Position numbers and translations under genes: made by a program. The notes below the pieces were generated by a model, which made no database searches, had not been told where the DNA came from, and worked only from the letters and a program-made list of their open reading frames with translations. Positions 36,510 to 46,325 of a DNA stretch of 64,000 bases are shown piece after piece (the stretch's first letter is position 1; the number at the start of each line of letters is the position of its first letter). The stretch is from Notospermus geniculatus (Eukaryota; Nemertea; Pilidiophora; Heteronemertea; Lineidae), in contig NMRB01000339.1 in assembly GCA_002633025.1 (NCBI GenBank), positions 367,121-431,120 of the forward strand. Reading direction: 5' to 3'.

Positions 36510-36939
36510 TTAGCCTCCGCCCTAGGACCGGTGGTCGTATGCGTATCGCGTGTGATCGCAGTCTACCCTTGGCGTATTCTTGAAATTTCGGTGAGCCCAC
36601 CTTCCCGTACCGCCAAGCCCTTGAAATACTTACCAATCGGAGAGTTAAAGATACTTGGCTAAGAGAACTGGGACGGCACACAAAAAGACAACCGGCGCAG
36701 GGCCAACCGCTCCACTCTTCGTGCTCGTCTCTGCTTTTGCGGTTGTGGCAGCAGCAGCAGAAGTAGTTGGAGCTTTTGTAGATGTTGCTGCTGGCGTTGT
36801 TGTTGGAGCCTGGAAAGTAGGATATTCAGATAAACTCTGGGAAGGGAGACGAGATACTTTATTTTCTCACCAAAGGATGGGGAAAATAAAATTTAAAAAA
36901 AATGAAATACAAAAAAATAAAAAATGAAAAAATACTTGG

Positions 36940-37035
36940 GGGAACCGACCCCGGGACCTCCACCGCGGGACTACATAGACTGGTATCCTGCCGTCGAGTC
37001 CCTCCGTTTGTTAGCGGAGCCCAGTCTCTAACATT
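36940..37035 (-). mobile_element. Degenerate tRNA-like SINE head (weak)
   Basis: The minus strand has a B-box-like CCGGGGTCGGTTCCCCC followed by a T-rich tail, similar in layout to 16905-17048. The A box is not convincing. Confidence 0.35.
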
Positions 37036-37759
37036 AACTTTAAAGTCCTACATGAGCCTTTTTTGCAGCTTGTATAATCATTTGGCACAGAATTACAATG
37101 AAAGAGCTTTTTATTTCGTGAAAAAATTCCAACCGGATAGAAAGTTATGGTTGATTTTGTGAATGACTCAGCTAAAATCAGAATGGTGTAAGACTGCCTC
37201 ATTAAGTGATGTCACACTAGGGAATTTGCATAATGAACATGTCATTTCCCTAATTAGAGCGGCCTAGTAACCAAATTAAGCAATGTACATGTATGTGATG
37301 GGAAATTCAACATGAATGCAATTATCATGCATGCATCCAGCGTACTCTGGGTGGGTCAAATTGGAATGAATTTTTCCCTAGAATTATGTCACGAATAAAT
37401 TGGCATATTCACATTGTTGAAGTTATTCACAGTACGGTTTTTAGCCCACTGATTTTGACTGACAAAATCCTTGATATCTCGCTTCATAATTTCATGAAAC
37501 AAACAGCAAAATGCAGCACTCTTAAAAAATTCTTGTCACCGCAACTTGTCTGCGAATATTGACGAGATGCTTTAATAGTCAGTCTGACGAGTTACGTCAT
37601 TCATGACACGATTTACTTGTCATGGCGAGTCACGAGTTCAGTCTGTCCAGTTGACAAGACCTCTAGTTATGGCGATAAGTTGCAGGTGGCAGGACATTAT
37701 TGCGCATGCGCTCCCCTCACATTCATCGCTCAATTTCAAACTCTAAGAATGCTGTCACC

Positions 37760-37870
37760 ATCGTTGCCTCATTAGCCGCGTGGGTTTAGGGGTTATGTCT
37801 ACATGTAGTAGTTAGTATGTTTCATAGGTCATAGATTCGAACCCCGTCGTAGGCTCTGAAATTAGGTAGG
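37760..37870 (+). mobile_element. Degenerate tRNA-like SINE head (weak)
   Basis: TTAGCCGCGTGGGTTTAGGGG (A-box-like) is followed by AGATTCGAACCCCG (B box). No cloverleaf closes. Confidence 0.45.
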
Positions 37871-38375
37871 GTTTTTCTGTCATATGTACTGTTGTTAGTA
37901 CTTGTAACTACCGTATAACAGTCTCTTGGCGCATAATTTTTAATTTTTGTTTAGCCTGAATGACAAGATGTACATGTATTTGAAGATGTTTTATATAGAT
38001 AGACCCTGTCAATTTAAGCATATGGCTGAGAACGAGTTCCAGCTCGTCAGCACGACGAGAATTTTTTTAGAGTGAGTTCTGTCTGAATGCTGTACAAAGC
38101 AAAAAAAGCGAGTGAGAATTTATTTTTGTGGTGCACATATTATAGTTGTCGTTACTTCTGTCTTCACGCGACTAATTGGTGGATCATATCTCCTAATTAC
38201 AGGAAACAGGAAAGTGGGTTTTGCCTCTGACCCCCGTCAAGTAGGACATGGACAACATCCTGGTCTCTCAATGAAGGATGTGACAGTACATTTCAGCGTA
38301 CACAGGATGTATCATCTTGTATGTTTCACTGCTTCCCTGTTGTAGCCTACATTCTTAGTCATGCGTCCATATAAG

Positions 38376-38742
38376 CATGTAAAAACTAATAAGCTGGAGA
38401 AACCCATGGGCGTGGGTCCATTCCTTGTCCCCTATCTGGACCCGTTTGCCATGGGTTTCTTTGAAATGGGTACAAGAGAATGGGTTCATGGTAGGCCTAC
38501 CCAGAATATTTGTTCTTCGGGTATGAAATGACAGGTCCTTAGACTGCAATAACCCATAATGACCAGTTTCATAGGCCACTCTGGCCAATCGACGATTGCT
38601 ACCCGTGGGGTATATTTGGCACCCATGAGCAGCTTTCGGGTCCAACTGACCTACTTCTAGGTTTACGCTACCCAGTTGGGTCATCTAAACCCATGGGGAA
38701 ATCAGTGTTTGTACCCATGGGACCGGACAATTTTTTACAGTG
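38376..38742. mobile_element. MITE, CACTGTAAAAA ends, ACCCATGGG-rich (copy 2)
   Basis: Closely matches 15459-15810 along its length (AACCCATGGGCGTGGGTCCA against AACCCATGGGAATGGGTCCA). The right end TTTTTTACAGTG is intact and the left end is mutated. Confidence 0.8.
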
Positions 38743-38806
38743 TTGTACATTCTTAGTCAGTTCTTATAAGGGTTCACTCCCAACATTCGTAAGAATGAGG
38801 ATAATA

Positions 38807-39850
38807 GGGAGGTTTCGTAAATAACACGAAGAACGAAATACGAAATTGGACTTCATTTCCATGATGTACATGTACAGTGTAATGTATTTGAGGAGATGGT
38901 TGGTACCACAAATATTGCCTACTGCAAGAGCGTCTTTTAGCGTATGACGTAGACCGATAGAGTTACAGTGTATATTAAACTTAGAAATTTATCTTTCGTA
39001 TCAACTTCGTACAATGTAGATTCGAAGTGGAAATTTAAAAATTTAAGATGCACCATGACTCTCTCGGTCTTAAGGCCTGTTTACACCGGCGGCTGGCGGG
39101 CGCGTTTGCGTTTGCGTCTGCGTCTGCGATCGATTGGGTTCTAGCTTGTGTCAAATGAGTGTTTACACCAGCGATCGCGTCTGCGGACGCGTCTGCGGGT
39201 CGAAAAACGCGTCCGCAGGGAATGGCCTTTGGAGCAAAAAATCGCGCGTTTTTCCTGCCGCCTCGGGGATTTCGCTGGGAATGCACCCTCGGGACGTCAT
39301 TATATGACCTGGATTCTAAAATTAAAAGGAACATGGGAGTGGTTTGCGTGCTCACTGCATTGGAAGCTGTTGCCGGAACTATGGAATGCCATAGCAGAAA
39401 ATATTCAAGATGAAAAAACACTATCAAGATACCTACTATCAGATCCAAGATATCGAAAATATTCAATCAAAATAGTCTGAATTACACCAAGATAATATAC
39501 TATGCTCACGGTTACGCAGTGGTGGTATTTTGGCCCAGGCATGACAAAAATATCACTAAAATATCATGGAAATAATATCAAAAATACCAGCAAACTACAT
39601 GTACTAAAAATCAGGTGCGAAATCGCGTCCGCAAACGCAAGTATAAACGGCCGAATCGCAGGCGGAATCGCTGCCGCAAACGCAAACGCGCCCGCCAGCC
39701 GCCGGTGTAAACAGGCCTTTACATGATATGCTAAAAGACGCACCGGCAGCAGGGACATTTGTGGTAGCACCAGAAATACATTGGGTCCTGGAAATGAAGT
39801 TGAATTTTGTATTTCGTACTTCGTTTTTCGTCAGATTTGCGAAACCTCGC
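38807..39850. mobile_element. Inverted-repeat element, GGGAGGTTTCG ends, TA (copy 2), split by insertion
   Basis: GGGAGGTTTCGTAAATAACA on the left and CGAAACCTCGC on the right with TA flanks. Same arms as 33514-33898. Interrupted by the 646 bp element 39073-39718; without it the length is about 395 bp. Confidence 0.8.
39073..39718. mobile_element. 646 bp PIF/Harbinger-type element, AGGCCTGTTTACACCGGCGG ends
   Basis: About 40 bp perfect terminal repeats starting AGGCCTGTTTACACCGGCGG, flanked by TTA at 39070-39072 and 39719-39721. The sister copy at about 33750-33765 shows a single TTA at the same point, proving insertion. Interior frames (plus 39148-39480, 110 codons; minus 39466..39035, 143 codons) show no transposase motif. 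Confidence 0.9.
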
Positions 39851-40300
39851 TATTATGCATCATCAAATACATATCTATTTTGCTATATTCATCTATAAAA
39901 ACTTTGCTGAATAGGAAATGGATGTTGTGACAAGACTGACAAATTATCAGATGAACTATAAGCGTTGTCATGATGGCCAAAGATACGCCTATAATTTATT
40001 AACCTTAATTTAATTCAGCGGTGGTAACCCACCTGTTGAACGCATAATTTCATTGATACGTGTGCATTTGATGAAAGCATGGGCTTCACAGAATGTTAGA
40101 CATATCATAAAGTTTATGCTGTACATTATAGATACGGTGCATGTACCATGTAATTAATATTCCCAGGTTCAAATATGCACCGCCTTTTAAAAAATAGAAG
40201 TATTTTTGTTCAGGCTACACCGTGGATGAATATCTCGATGCGGGTTTTCAGATTCAGGAAGCTGCGGTCACGTAAATGATGCGGTGAACGGCGAGAGAAA

Positions 40301-40588
40301 GTGGCGACAGTATTAATCGTTCCTGCAGTTATAGCAAGAAGAAACGCCATTTTCGTTGTAAAATCGGGCGAAACCGCGGCCTCCGATCGCCAGCTTGCGT
40401 ACAATCTTCGTTCGCGAAACGCCCGCCTCCAGGGAGCTCAGGGGTTGTCCAATGGAACTGTAAACCGTCAAAAGCGAGGTTTAGCACCTTTTTCCGACTC
40501 CGACTCCGGCTTCAACTACCAGGATGAATTGCAGTCCGCTGTAGACATCCTTAATAAAAACGAGTTGATAGACGTTTGCAAATCGTAA
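40301..40588 (+). pseudogene. Hypothetical plus-strand frame, partly conserved in the tandem copy (weak)
   Basis: A 95-codon frame. The segment RQLAYNLRSRN..LQGAQ (40385-40440) is preserved in frame in unit B at about 46610-46670 as RQLAYNRRSRN..LQEAQ. Its C-terminal third runs into the foldback element at 40474-40892, so the full frame is a fusion. Function unknown, not recognised. Confidence 0.2.
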
Positions 40589-40892
40589 AATGCCATAACC
40601 TTGTAGCAGAATAATTTTGACTCGTAATCGAAAGTGCACATAAGTCGCAAATATTAGAGTCGTGTTTCAAGTCGTAACGACTATAGGATTACATGTACAT
40701 GTATACGACTTCAATATCCATTACTTATCCGCACTTCCGATTTATAAGGCTAAATTTTTCTGCCTTCAATTTATGGTGTTTGACGAATTGAAAACGTCTA
40801 TCAAATCGTTTTTATCAAGGATGTCCATAGCGGACTGCAATTCATTCTCATAGTTAAAGTCGGTGTCGGAGTCAGGAAGGTGCTAAACCTCG
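40474..40892. mobile_element. Foldback element, CGAGGTTTAGCACC ends (copy 2)
   Basis: Same arms as 35076-35463 (CCGACTCCGACTCCGGCTTC, AATTGCAGTCCGCTGTAGAC), with outermost bases CGAGGTTTAGCACCTT and AAGGTGCTAAACCTCG. It abuts the next element at 40895 with only TA between them. Confidence 0.8.
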
Positions 40893-40894
40893 TA

Positions 40895-41019
40895 GGGAGG
40901 TTTCGAAATAAAACGACAACGTTATTTTTGTACCGAAAATGCAATTATCTGGTTGTGTGTAGTACGAAAAATAATGTTGTCGTAAAGTTTACGTTTATCG
41001 TTTGATTTCGAAACCTCCC
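40895..41019. mobile_element. 125 bp hairpin MITE, GGGAGGTTTCG ends, TA
   Basis: GGGAGGTTTCGAAATAAAAC and its mirror are flanked by TA. It shares its terminal 11 bases with 38807-39850 but has a different interior (CGACAACGTTATTTTTGTAC), so it is probably mobilised by the same transposase. Confidence 0.85.
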
Positions 41020-41657
41020 TAATACCACATTGCTCACATCATTTTGATTGCCAAAAGTCATCGTTCGATATCAGAGTGACCGTGGCGATCGCTGTTCACA
41101 CCAAATTCGCATTTCGGTGCGCTTTGCGATGCGGTATCCGCAAACGAATGGCTTTAACGCTGAAGTCGCCACACAAACGTCGGTGGAAACCACCTCCCGC
41201 GGGAAATCCGGTTTTGGCGTGAACGCCCTTTAAGAGAGTTTTATCTAGACAGTTTAGCGGACATGGGAGACGACGAAATGACGCAGTTTAGCGTTGAATA
41301 TTGATGCCAACCACCAGGATGTATGGCTCACGGCTTTTTCTACTTCACCGAAAACGTGGACGGCTTAGGCAAACCCCTCCCCCTACAGGACATGCAACGG
41401 ATGGCATGCTTTGCGACCGTCGGCCAAGTTGGATTTTACCGTCAAGGGCGAAGCCAAAGCATTATTGGCCCTGGTTAATATGGAAGAAGCCATCTTAAGC
41501 TGCTCATGTTCCTCACTTGCATGGCCTGGGGTGTTTTGCTTGCCGTTGCAAAGGGAAAAGTACCATGTACACCACGACTTACTGGTGCTCCCATACGGCG
41601 GAAGCCACCGAGCCAGCGGGATGATATTCCCACGGCCCAGACTAGATTCGAATCCGG

Positions 41658-41820
41658 TGTAAAAGAATCTAATGTCCCCCGATATGTGATGTCCCCCAAC
41701 AATACATTCACGGATTAAGCGGCACCATTGAATTGTACACTAGAGAGACCAAGCCCCTTAATCCTGCACCAAACAATGCGTGGGGATATCAGAAGGGTGG
41801 GGGCATTAGATTTTATCACA
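41658..41820. mobile_element. CCGG-targeting MITE with TGT ends, Ginger1-like (copy 1)
   Basis: Starts TGTAAAAGAATCTAATGTCC and ends GGGGGCATTAGATTTTATCACA. Left flank CCGG (41654-41657), right flank CCTGG where unit B has the single unfilled GATCCGGGACTGTCG (about 50090). Length 163 bp. TGTNR ends and CCGG duplication match what I recall of Ginger1 elements (assignment inference). Confidence 0.8.
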
Positions 41821-41821
41821 C

Positions 41822-41877
41822 CTGGACTGTCGCTTGCTCTGCGGACGTGATAACCACTAGGCTATCATAGGACGGAT
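41822..41877 (-). mobile_element. tRNA-like SINE head in unit A, B box interrupted
   Basis: The minus strand reads AGCCTAGTGGTTATCACGTC, close to the head of a tRNA-Val-type sequence. In unit B (50062-50135) the B box GGATCGAATCTAGCC follows. Here the 163 bp CCGG MITE separates head from B box. Confidence 0.65.
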
Positions 41878-41959
41878 AACATGAGCGTGACTACCACTCC
41901 TGCTACATCGTGAGTGAAAAAAGACTCTCCCCGTGAAAATAACAAAAATGAAGGTTTAC

Positions 41960-42034
41960 CTCGGTAGTTGTCGCTTCCGAGACGGCCGCTATCGCAGCAA
42001 GAGCTACTAGGAGCAACAAAATCGTCTTCACCAT
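41960..42034 (-). CDS. Signal-peptide exon of an unknown small secreted protein, unit A
   Basis: Encodes MVKTILLLLVALAAIAAVSE and five more residues, then a donor GAG|GTAAAC in phase 0. A short basic N-terminus, 13-residue hydrophobic core and small-residue region form a classic signal peptide. Unit B preserves the same exon (50301..50224) with an in-frame start, donor and hydrophobic core despite substitutions, which argues for a real gene. The frame is also open upstream to another ATG at 42121. I chose the ATG at the signal peptide because the N-terminal extension would bury it. Downstream exons were not identified. Function unknown; an immune effector or mucus/defence peptide is only a guess. 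Confidence 0.5.
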
Positions 42035-42358
42035 CTTTCTGCCTCCGTGAATCAAATGCGTGTGACACTCTTGCCTCACGAAGTCAAGCCCAGGAGTAAT
42101 CTCGTCCCAGGACGATGTCACATTCAGATGGAGGCGAGGTAGATATCTAGGCCTACTCTATCACAACGTTATGTTAATTTTACGGTTATGCGTTGTTCAC
42201 TCCATAAAAGGACCTGTTCGTGCCTTTTTTGTTACAGATGCACCTGGCGGTTGTCTGGGTCTCCGAAGTCAATTTCCAATGGTAGGCCTATTTCCGTATG
42301 GGCACCTGAACGGTTTGCGCTTGCAGAGCGGTAAATTACAGTGGAACCTCTCTATTAA

Positions 42359-42541
42359 AGCGAATCGAAAGCGAAAAAATTTGATTTAGAAATAGAATTT
42401 GAAAGGGGACGAATTTTCAGGAAAAAATGTAAACAAACTTCTCCAGAATGTCAACAAAGAAATTTTCGTGCATTTTGATTGGCTGAATTTTGTGTTTACA
42501 AACACCAGCCAAATGTAAACAAAATCCGCTATTGATTCGCT
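42359..42541. mobile_element. TTAA-class MITE, AGCGAATCGA ends (copy 1)
   Basis: AGCGAATCGAAAGCG after TTAA (42355-42358) and TTGATTCGCT before TTAA (42542-42545). The interior is closely similar to 43055-43248 (GAATTTGAAAGGGGACGAAT). Confidence 0.8.
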
Positions 42542-42545
42542 TTAA

Positions 42546-42795
42546 AGATAATGTATCAACGACTTCATTGTTCACATTCAATGTTTGTAAACATGGATGT
42601 TTACATTATGTTATTTTGGACTTCTGGGACATGCCAACCCACCAAAATGAATACTTTTGGAATCAACAGAATTTCTAGACAGGCATGCTTACCAACAAAT
42701 TACTCATAAGACAAAGAAAGCCTGGACATAAACAAACAAAATGTAAATAAACAATGAATTTCGTGGCCCGCGAAAATACCCGTGATACATTATCT
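42546..42795. mobile_element. TTAA-class MITE, AGATAATGTATCA ends (copy 1)
   Basis: AGATAATGTATCA and TGATACATTATCT with TTAA on both sides (42542-42545, 42796-42799). The left TTAA is shared with the preceding element, so one inserted at the other's edge. Interior AAACATGGATGTTTACATTA. Opposite orientation to 43488-43741. Confidence 0.9.
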
Positions 42796-42908
42796 TTAAG
42801 GACACCTTCGGGACTGGTAGTTGATGTCCTTAATTGAGAGGTGTCCTTATTACAGAGGTCAAAATGGATGGATATGACCAGTTTCAGACTGAACTTTAGT
42901 GTCCTTAA

Positions 42909-43050
42909 AGCGATTTGTCAGCCAAAAATTTTTAATGCAAAACGGGACGAATCTTTGTTTACAAACACTCATTTCCTGTATTCTAATTGGCTGTGAGGGC
43001 AATGTTTACAAACATCATCCTTCTGTTTACAAAACGACTGTCGATTCGCT
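42909..43050. mobile_element. TTAA-class MITE, AGCGATTTG/CGATTCGCT ends (copy 2)
   Basis: TTAA at 42905-42908 and 43051-43054. The second TTAA is shared with the next element. Interior has GTTTACAAACA motifs like its neighbours but is shorter. Confidence 0.7.
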
Positions 43051-43054
43051 TTAA

Positions 43055-43248
43055 AGCGAATTGATACCGAAAAAAAATTGATTAAGAAATAGAATTTGAA
43101 AGGGGACGAATTTTCGGGGGAAAATGTACATGTAGTAAACAAACTTCTCCAGAATGTCAACAAAGAAATGTTCGTCCGTTCTGATTGGCTGAAATTTTGT
43201 GTTTACAAACACCAGCCAAATGTAAATAAAATCCGCTATCAATTCGCT
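43055..43248. mobile_element. TTAA-class MITE, AGCGAATTGA ends (copy 3)
   Basis: AGCGAATTGATACC after TTAA and ATCAATTCGCT before TTAC. Interior matches 42359-42541. Confidence 0.8.
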
Positions 43249-43383
43249 TTACTAGAGAGGTGTCCTCCTGGCAAAGGTGTCCGCAAAGAGAGGTTCCACT
43301 GAAATTGCGGTGTGGTTTATCACCAGTTCTTGCTCGCTCAACCCCCTGCATCTGATAATGGCACTGGCAGGTGACTGAACCGG

Positions 43384-43809
43384 TGTAGTAGAATCTAATG
43401 TCCCCCGATATGTGATGTCCCCCAACAATACATTTACGGATTAAGCGGCACCATTCAATTGGACTCTAGCGAGACTAAGACCCTTAAAGATAATGTACCA
43501 CGGATATTTTCGCTGGCCACGAAATTCATTGTTCATTTACATTTTGTTTGTTTATGTCCAGGCTTTCTTTGTCTTATGAGTAATTTGTTGGTAGCATGCC
43601 CCTCTAGAAATTCTGTTGATTCCAAAAGTATTCATTTTGGTGGGTTGGCATGTCCCAAAAGTCCAAAATAACATAATGTAAACATCCATGTTTACAAACA
43701 TTCAATGTAAACAATGAAGTCGTGATACATGTACATTATCTTTAATCCTGTGACAAACAATGCAGGGGGGGGGGACATCAGGCGGGTGGGGACATTAGAT
43801 TTTATCACA
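43384..43809. mobile_element. CCGG-targeting MITE with TGT ends, Ginger1-like (copy 2), split
   Basis: TGTAGTAGAATCTAATGTCC at the left and GACATTAGATTTTATCACA at the right, with CCGG exactly on both sides (43380-43383, 43810-43813). Unit B shows the unfilled site at about 51308 as GAGCCCGCTCCG. Interrupted by the TTAA MITE 43488-43741; without it the length is about 168 bp. Confidence 0.85.
43488..43741. mobile_element. TTAA-class MITE, AGATAATGTATCA family (copy 2)
   Basis: TTAA at 43484-43487 and 43742-43745. The unfilled counterpart is in the sister CCGG element at about 41757 (AGCCCCTTAATCCTGCACC), with one TTAA. This is a clean demonstration of TTAA insertion. Confidence 0.95.
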
Positions 43810-43853
43810 CCGGCTCCGCCGGTCAAGACTACACGAATTTTTCTTCGGATGTA

Positions 43854-44380
43854 CAGGAATGTGCAAAAATATTAGAACACTTGCCATGAACTGGAAAACG
43901 AAGTATTATTTTAATGAAATGACCCCAATGTAGCCATGAAACCATCGTTTCTTTCATTAATAGAACCTTCAACCATAACTGATATGGCATAATGAATGTT
44001 CCAGAGACACCTGCATGATACATGTACCTTTGTCAATTTCTGGGGAACATACTGCATTTTGGAGTTGAATAACTGGGAACTCTCTGGAATAAATTTTTGA
44101 GAGCGTGGAATAACATCGGGGTTGAAACTCTTAGAAAATACATAGACACAATGCCAGAAAGATGCGCTGCTGTGACTGCTGCCAAGGGGGGCCATACTAT
44201 AATTAGAGTAAAGTGTAAAAAAAGACTGGACTGATAAATTCGAAGGTGAAAGAATCTCAGTACCTTTGCCTTTACCTTTTGCAATAATGGCAGGAAAGTG
44301 AAATCCAGGCTCTGGGACCAAATAAAACATCAGTTTCTTAAGATTTGTCAAGTGTTCTAATATTTTCGCACACTATACTG
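43854..44380. mobile_element. Tc1-like non-autonomous element, AAAAATATTAGAACACTTG ends (copy 1)
   Basis: CAGGAATGTGCAAAAATATT and the mirror ending GCACACTATACTG lie in TA. No transposase motif in any frame. Unit B lacks it at this point (CTTCGGATGTTTCAACTGG, 51342) but carries a copy elsewhere in the opposite orientation (51717-52466). Confidence 0.85.
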
Positions 44381-44443
44381 TACGTTTCAACTGGACGAAT
44401 GCTAACTTCGCAGACGTGTCGTTGCAAGCCCCGTCCACACTTA

Positions 44444-44865
44444 GGGTGGCTGCACAAACGCGATTCGTTGACGCATGCGACAAAGCCTTTGTTATGTTCC
44501 GCCGCACTGCACGCAAACAAAGGTTTTGGCGCATGCGTCGCCCTGTCGCATGCGAATCGCGTCAGGTGTGTCCCTACCCTTAGTGTAGGAACACACCTAA
44601 CGCGATTCGCATGCGATTGGGCGACGCATGCGTCAACGCAATTGTTTGCGTGCAGTGCGGCGGAAAATAACAAAGGCGTTGTCGCATGCGTCAACGAATC
44701 GCGTTAGGTGTGTAGCCACCCTTAAGGGTGGGTATACACTACACGCGATTCGTCCAACGCATGCGATGATTCTTTGTTATTTCATGCCGCAATGCCTCCC
44801 AAACAAAAGCAATTCGCGTGCGATTGCAAATCGCTTGGCGAGTCGCTTCTAGTGTGCACCCACCC
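44444..44865. mobile_element. Three MITEs in tandem, GGGTGG ends, joined by TTA
   Basis: Palindromic units of 136, 139 and 141 bp (44444-44579, 44583-44721, 44725-44865) are separated by single TTA triplets and flanked by TTA. Shared core ACGCGATTCG and GACGCATGCG. Unit B has the unfilled site (CCCACACTATGCGACTCG, about 51413). Confidence 0.85.
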
Positions 44866-45234
44866 TTAGCGACTCGATTGACGCAACTGAATGCTGGCGA
44901 TTCTATTCTCAGTCGCATTTAGAATTATGGAAATCTTTGCAATAGTCGCGTCGCAAGCAGTTGCATGACTCCGTCGCCGGCGACGACTAATGGGAGTCAC
45001 TTCCTCATACATAACATGACGAGAGGGTTCGCGTCGCATTGCGACGGGACTTCCACTTTGGAATTAATGGCAGGATGGACTGTACAAGGCTATATCCGAT
45101 GAGATCATGGTATTCATGATGACATTTATCATATTCCCCGTCATCTATAAATATCCAACACGAGGAAATAAACTTGCACATGTTGCACAGGCCCGCCCAG
45201 TGAAGTTTGCATGGCGACAAAATGTCGCCACTAT

Positions 45235-45857
45235 TGGTGAGCTGGCCTTGAGGCATTCTCACCACTAAAATCATCACACTTTTAAAAGTGGGTCAATTTT
45301 TCGCCTCCATTTTCTCCTTGTCCATTCACGTAATCTACTGATTATCGACGCAATAGCTAATCATTTGGCATGAAATTGTGTCCCCTGCTGAGCAATTTGA
45401 ATAATATAATCGGCTTGGTGCTTTTTGGACGATTTTTGGAGCAAATGACGAGATTATTTAGGATCATTTTCATGCGGGTCCTCTGTCCTTGAGTCCTATT
45501 GTATTGTAGGCATATAGCGGAGCGCCTGTAAAAGGCAGGGGACCAGGTGTTGCACAGTAAAAATAGCGTACATCGATCGTTTATGGATGAACTGGGTCAC
45601 CTTAAAACGTACAGTAGCATAGCGCCTGTATTCAGGTCTCACCACACAGTCGACTTACAGTTACTCAGGGGAAAGTGGGACATCTTTAATAGGATGCTCG
45701 TGGCTTCCAATAATAACTACCGGTACTTCCTGATTAGCATGGCCAGAAAAGCCTGGTTTCTCTGGCCATCGATGGTGGCGCTGACTGATATTTACGGTAC
45801 AATGCCCCTCGCCTGCTCGCCCTCAGGCCAGCGAACCGTTGTTGCCTTTAGGCTTGT
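45235..45857. other. Segment present only in unit A
   Basis: Unit B joins directly across this interval (CACTATTTCGTTTAG, about 52538-52552). The ends GCTGGCCTTGAGG and CCCTCAGGCCAGC are imperfect inverted repeats, so it may be an insertion. The 112-codon plus frame at 45547-45885 has no recognised domain. Confidence 0.5.
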
Positions 45858-46110
45858 TTTGTTTAGTTTCTGTTCATTCGTGTAGATGGCGACACCATAC
45901 AGTAAGCTGGTCAGAAATTGGAGGCCAAACATGCTCAGTACTATTTAACAAAATTATGAATTACATGTAGGCCTACAAAGGTCAGGAACCTTAATGCATT
46001 GTATACCTTATTCAATCAGATTTTGAAAGCCATTACACAATGATTATGTAATCTCATCATGTATCCTCTTGATACCTTTTTGTAAGGTTAAGAGTAGTTA
46101 ATATAAAACA

Positions 46111-46139
46111 ATGTCTATGTCTATGTCTATGTCTATGTC
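46111..46139. repeat. (TCTATG)n microsatellite
   Basis: Four to five perfect ATGTCT hexamers immediately before the inverted repeat that starts at 46138. Confidence 0.95.
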
Positions 46140-46325
46140 ACGTGACTGAAGGCGGGGCCGAGTTCGACTGGAACCCGAGGTTCAACTCGGTCCTGTCGAG
46201 TCGCACACGAACTCCATAAATTCCTCGGGTAGCTACTCGTTTGACGTCATATTTATCCTAATTCGCCTTACTCGGGTTGAACCCTCCATGGAATGAGTGC
46301 CGAACTCGACCACTCACGTGACAAT
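46138..46325. repeat. Inverted repeat around CACGTGAC
   Basis: CACGTGACTGAAGG and GAGTTCGAC near the left; GTCGAGTTCGG-type and TCACGTGAC at the right. Imperfect. Absent from unit B, where CACGTGACTGAAGG runs straight into GTGTATCAGGAAGG. Confidence 0.55.

Larger units (their letters stand above)
42339..43301. mobile_element. Pogo/Tigger-like element, CAGTGGAACCTCTC ends, filled with MITEs
   Basis: CAGTGGAACCTCTCT after TA on the left and AGAGAGGTTCCACTG on the right (right TA now AA). Subterminal GGACACC/GGTGTCC motifs on both sides. No transposase. Inside are four TTAA-class MITEs (42359-42541, 42546-42795, 42909-43050, 43055-43248). Absent from unit B. Confidence 0.75.

Noticed and set aside
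39035-39480. Transposase genes inside the 646 bp Harbinger-type element (143 and 110 codon frames)
   Set aside because: The minus frame runs out through the terminal repeat into flanking DNA, and neither frame has a DDE or helix-turn-helix motif.
43854-44380. Tc1 transposase gene in the Tc1-like element
   Set aside because: The element is only 527 bp and neither the 146-codon minus frame nor the plus frames contain DDE/DDD or paired-like domain motifs.
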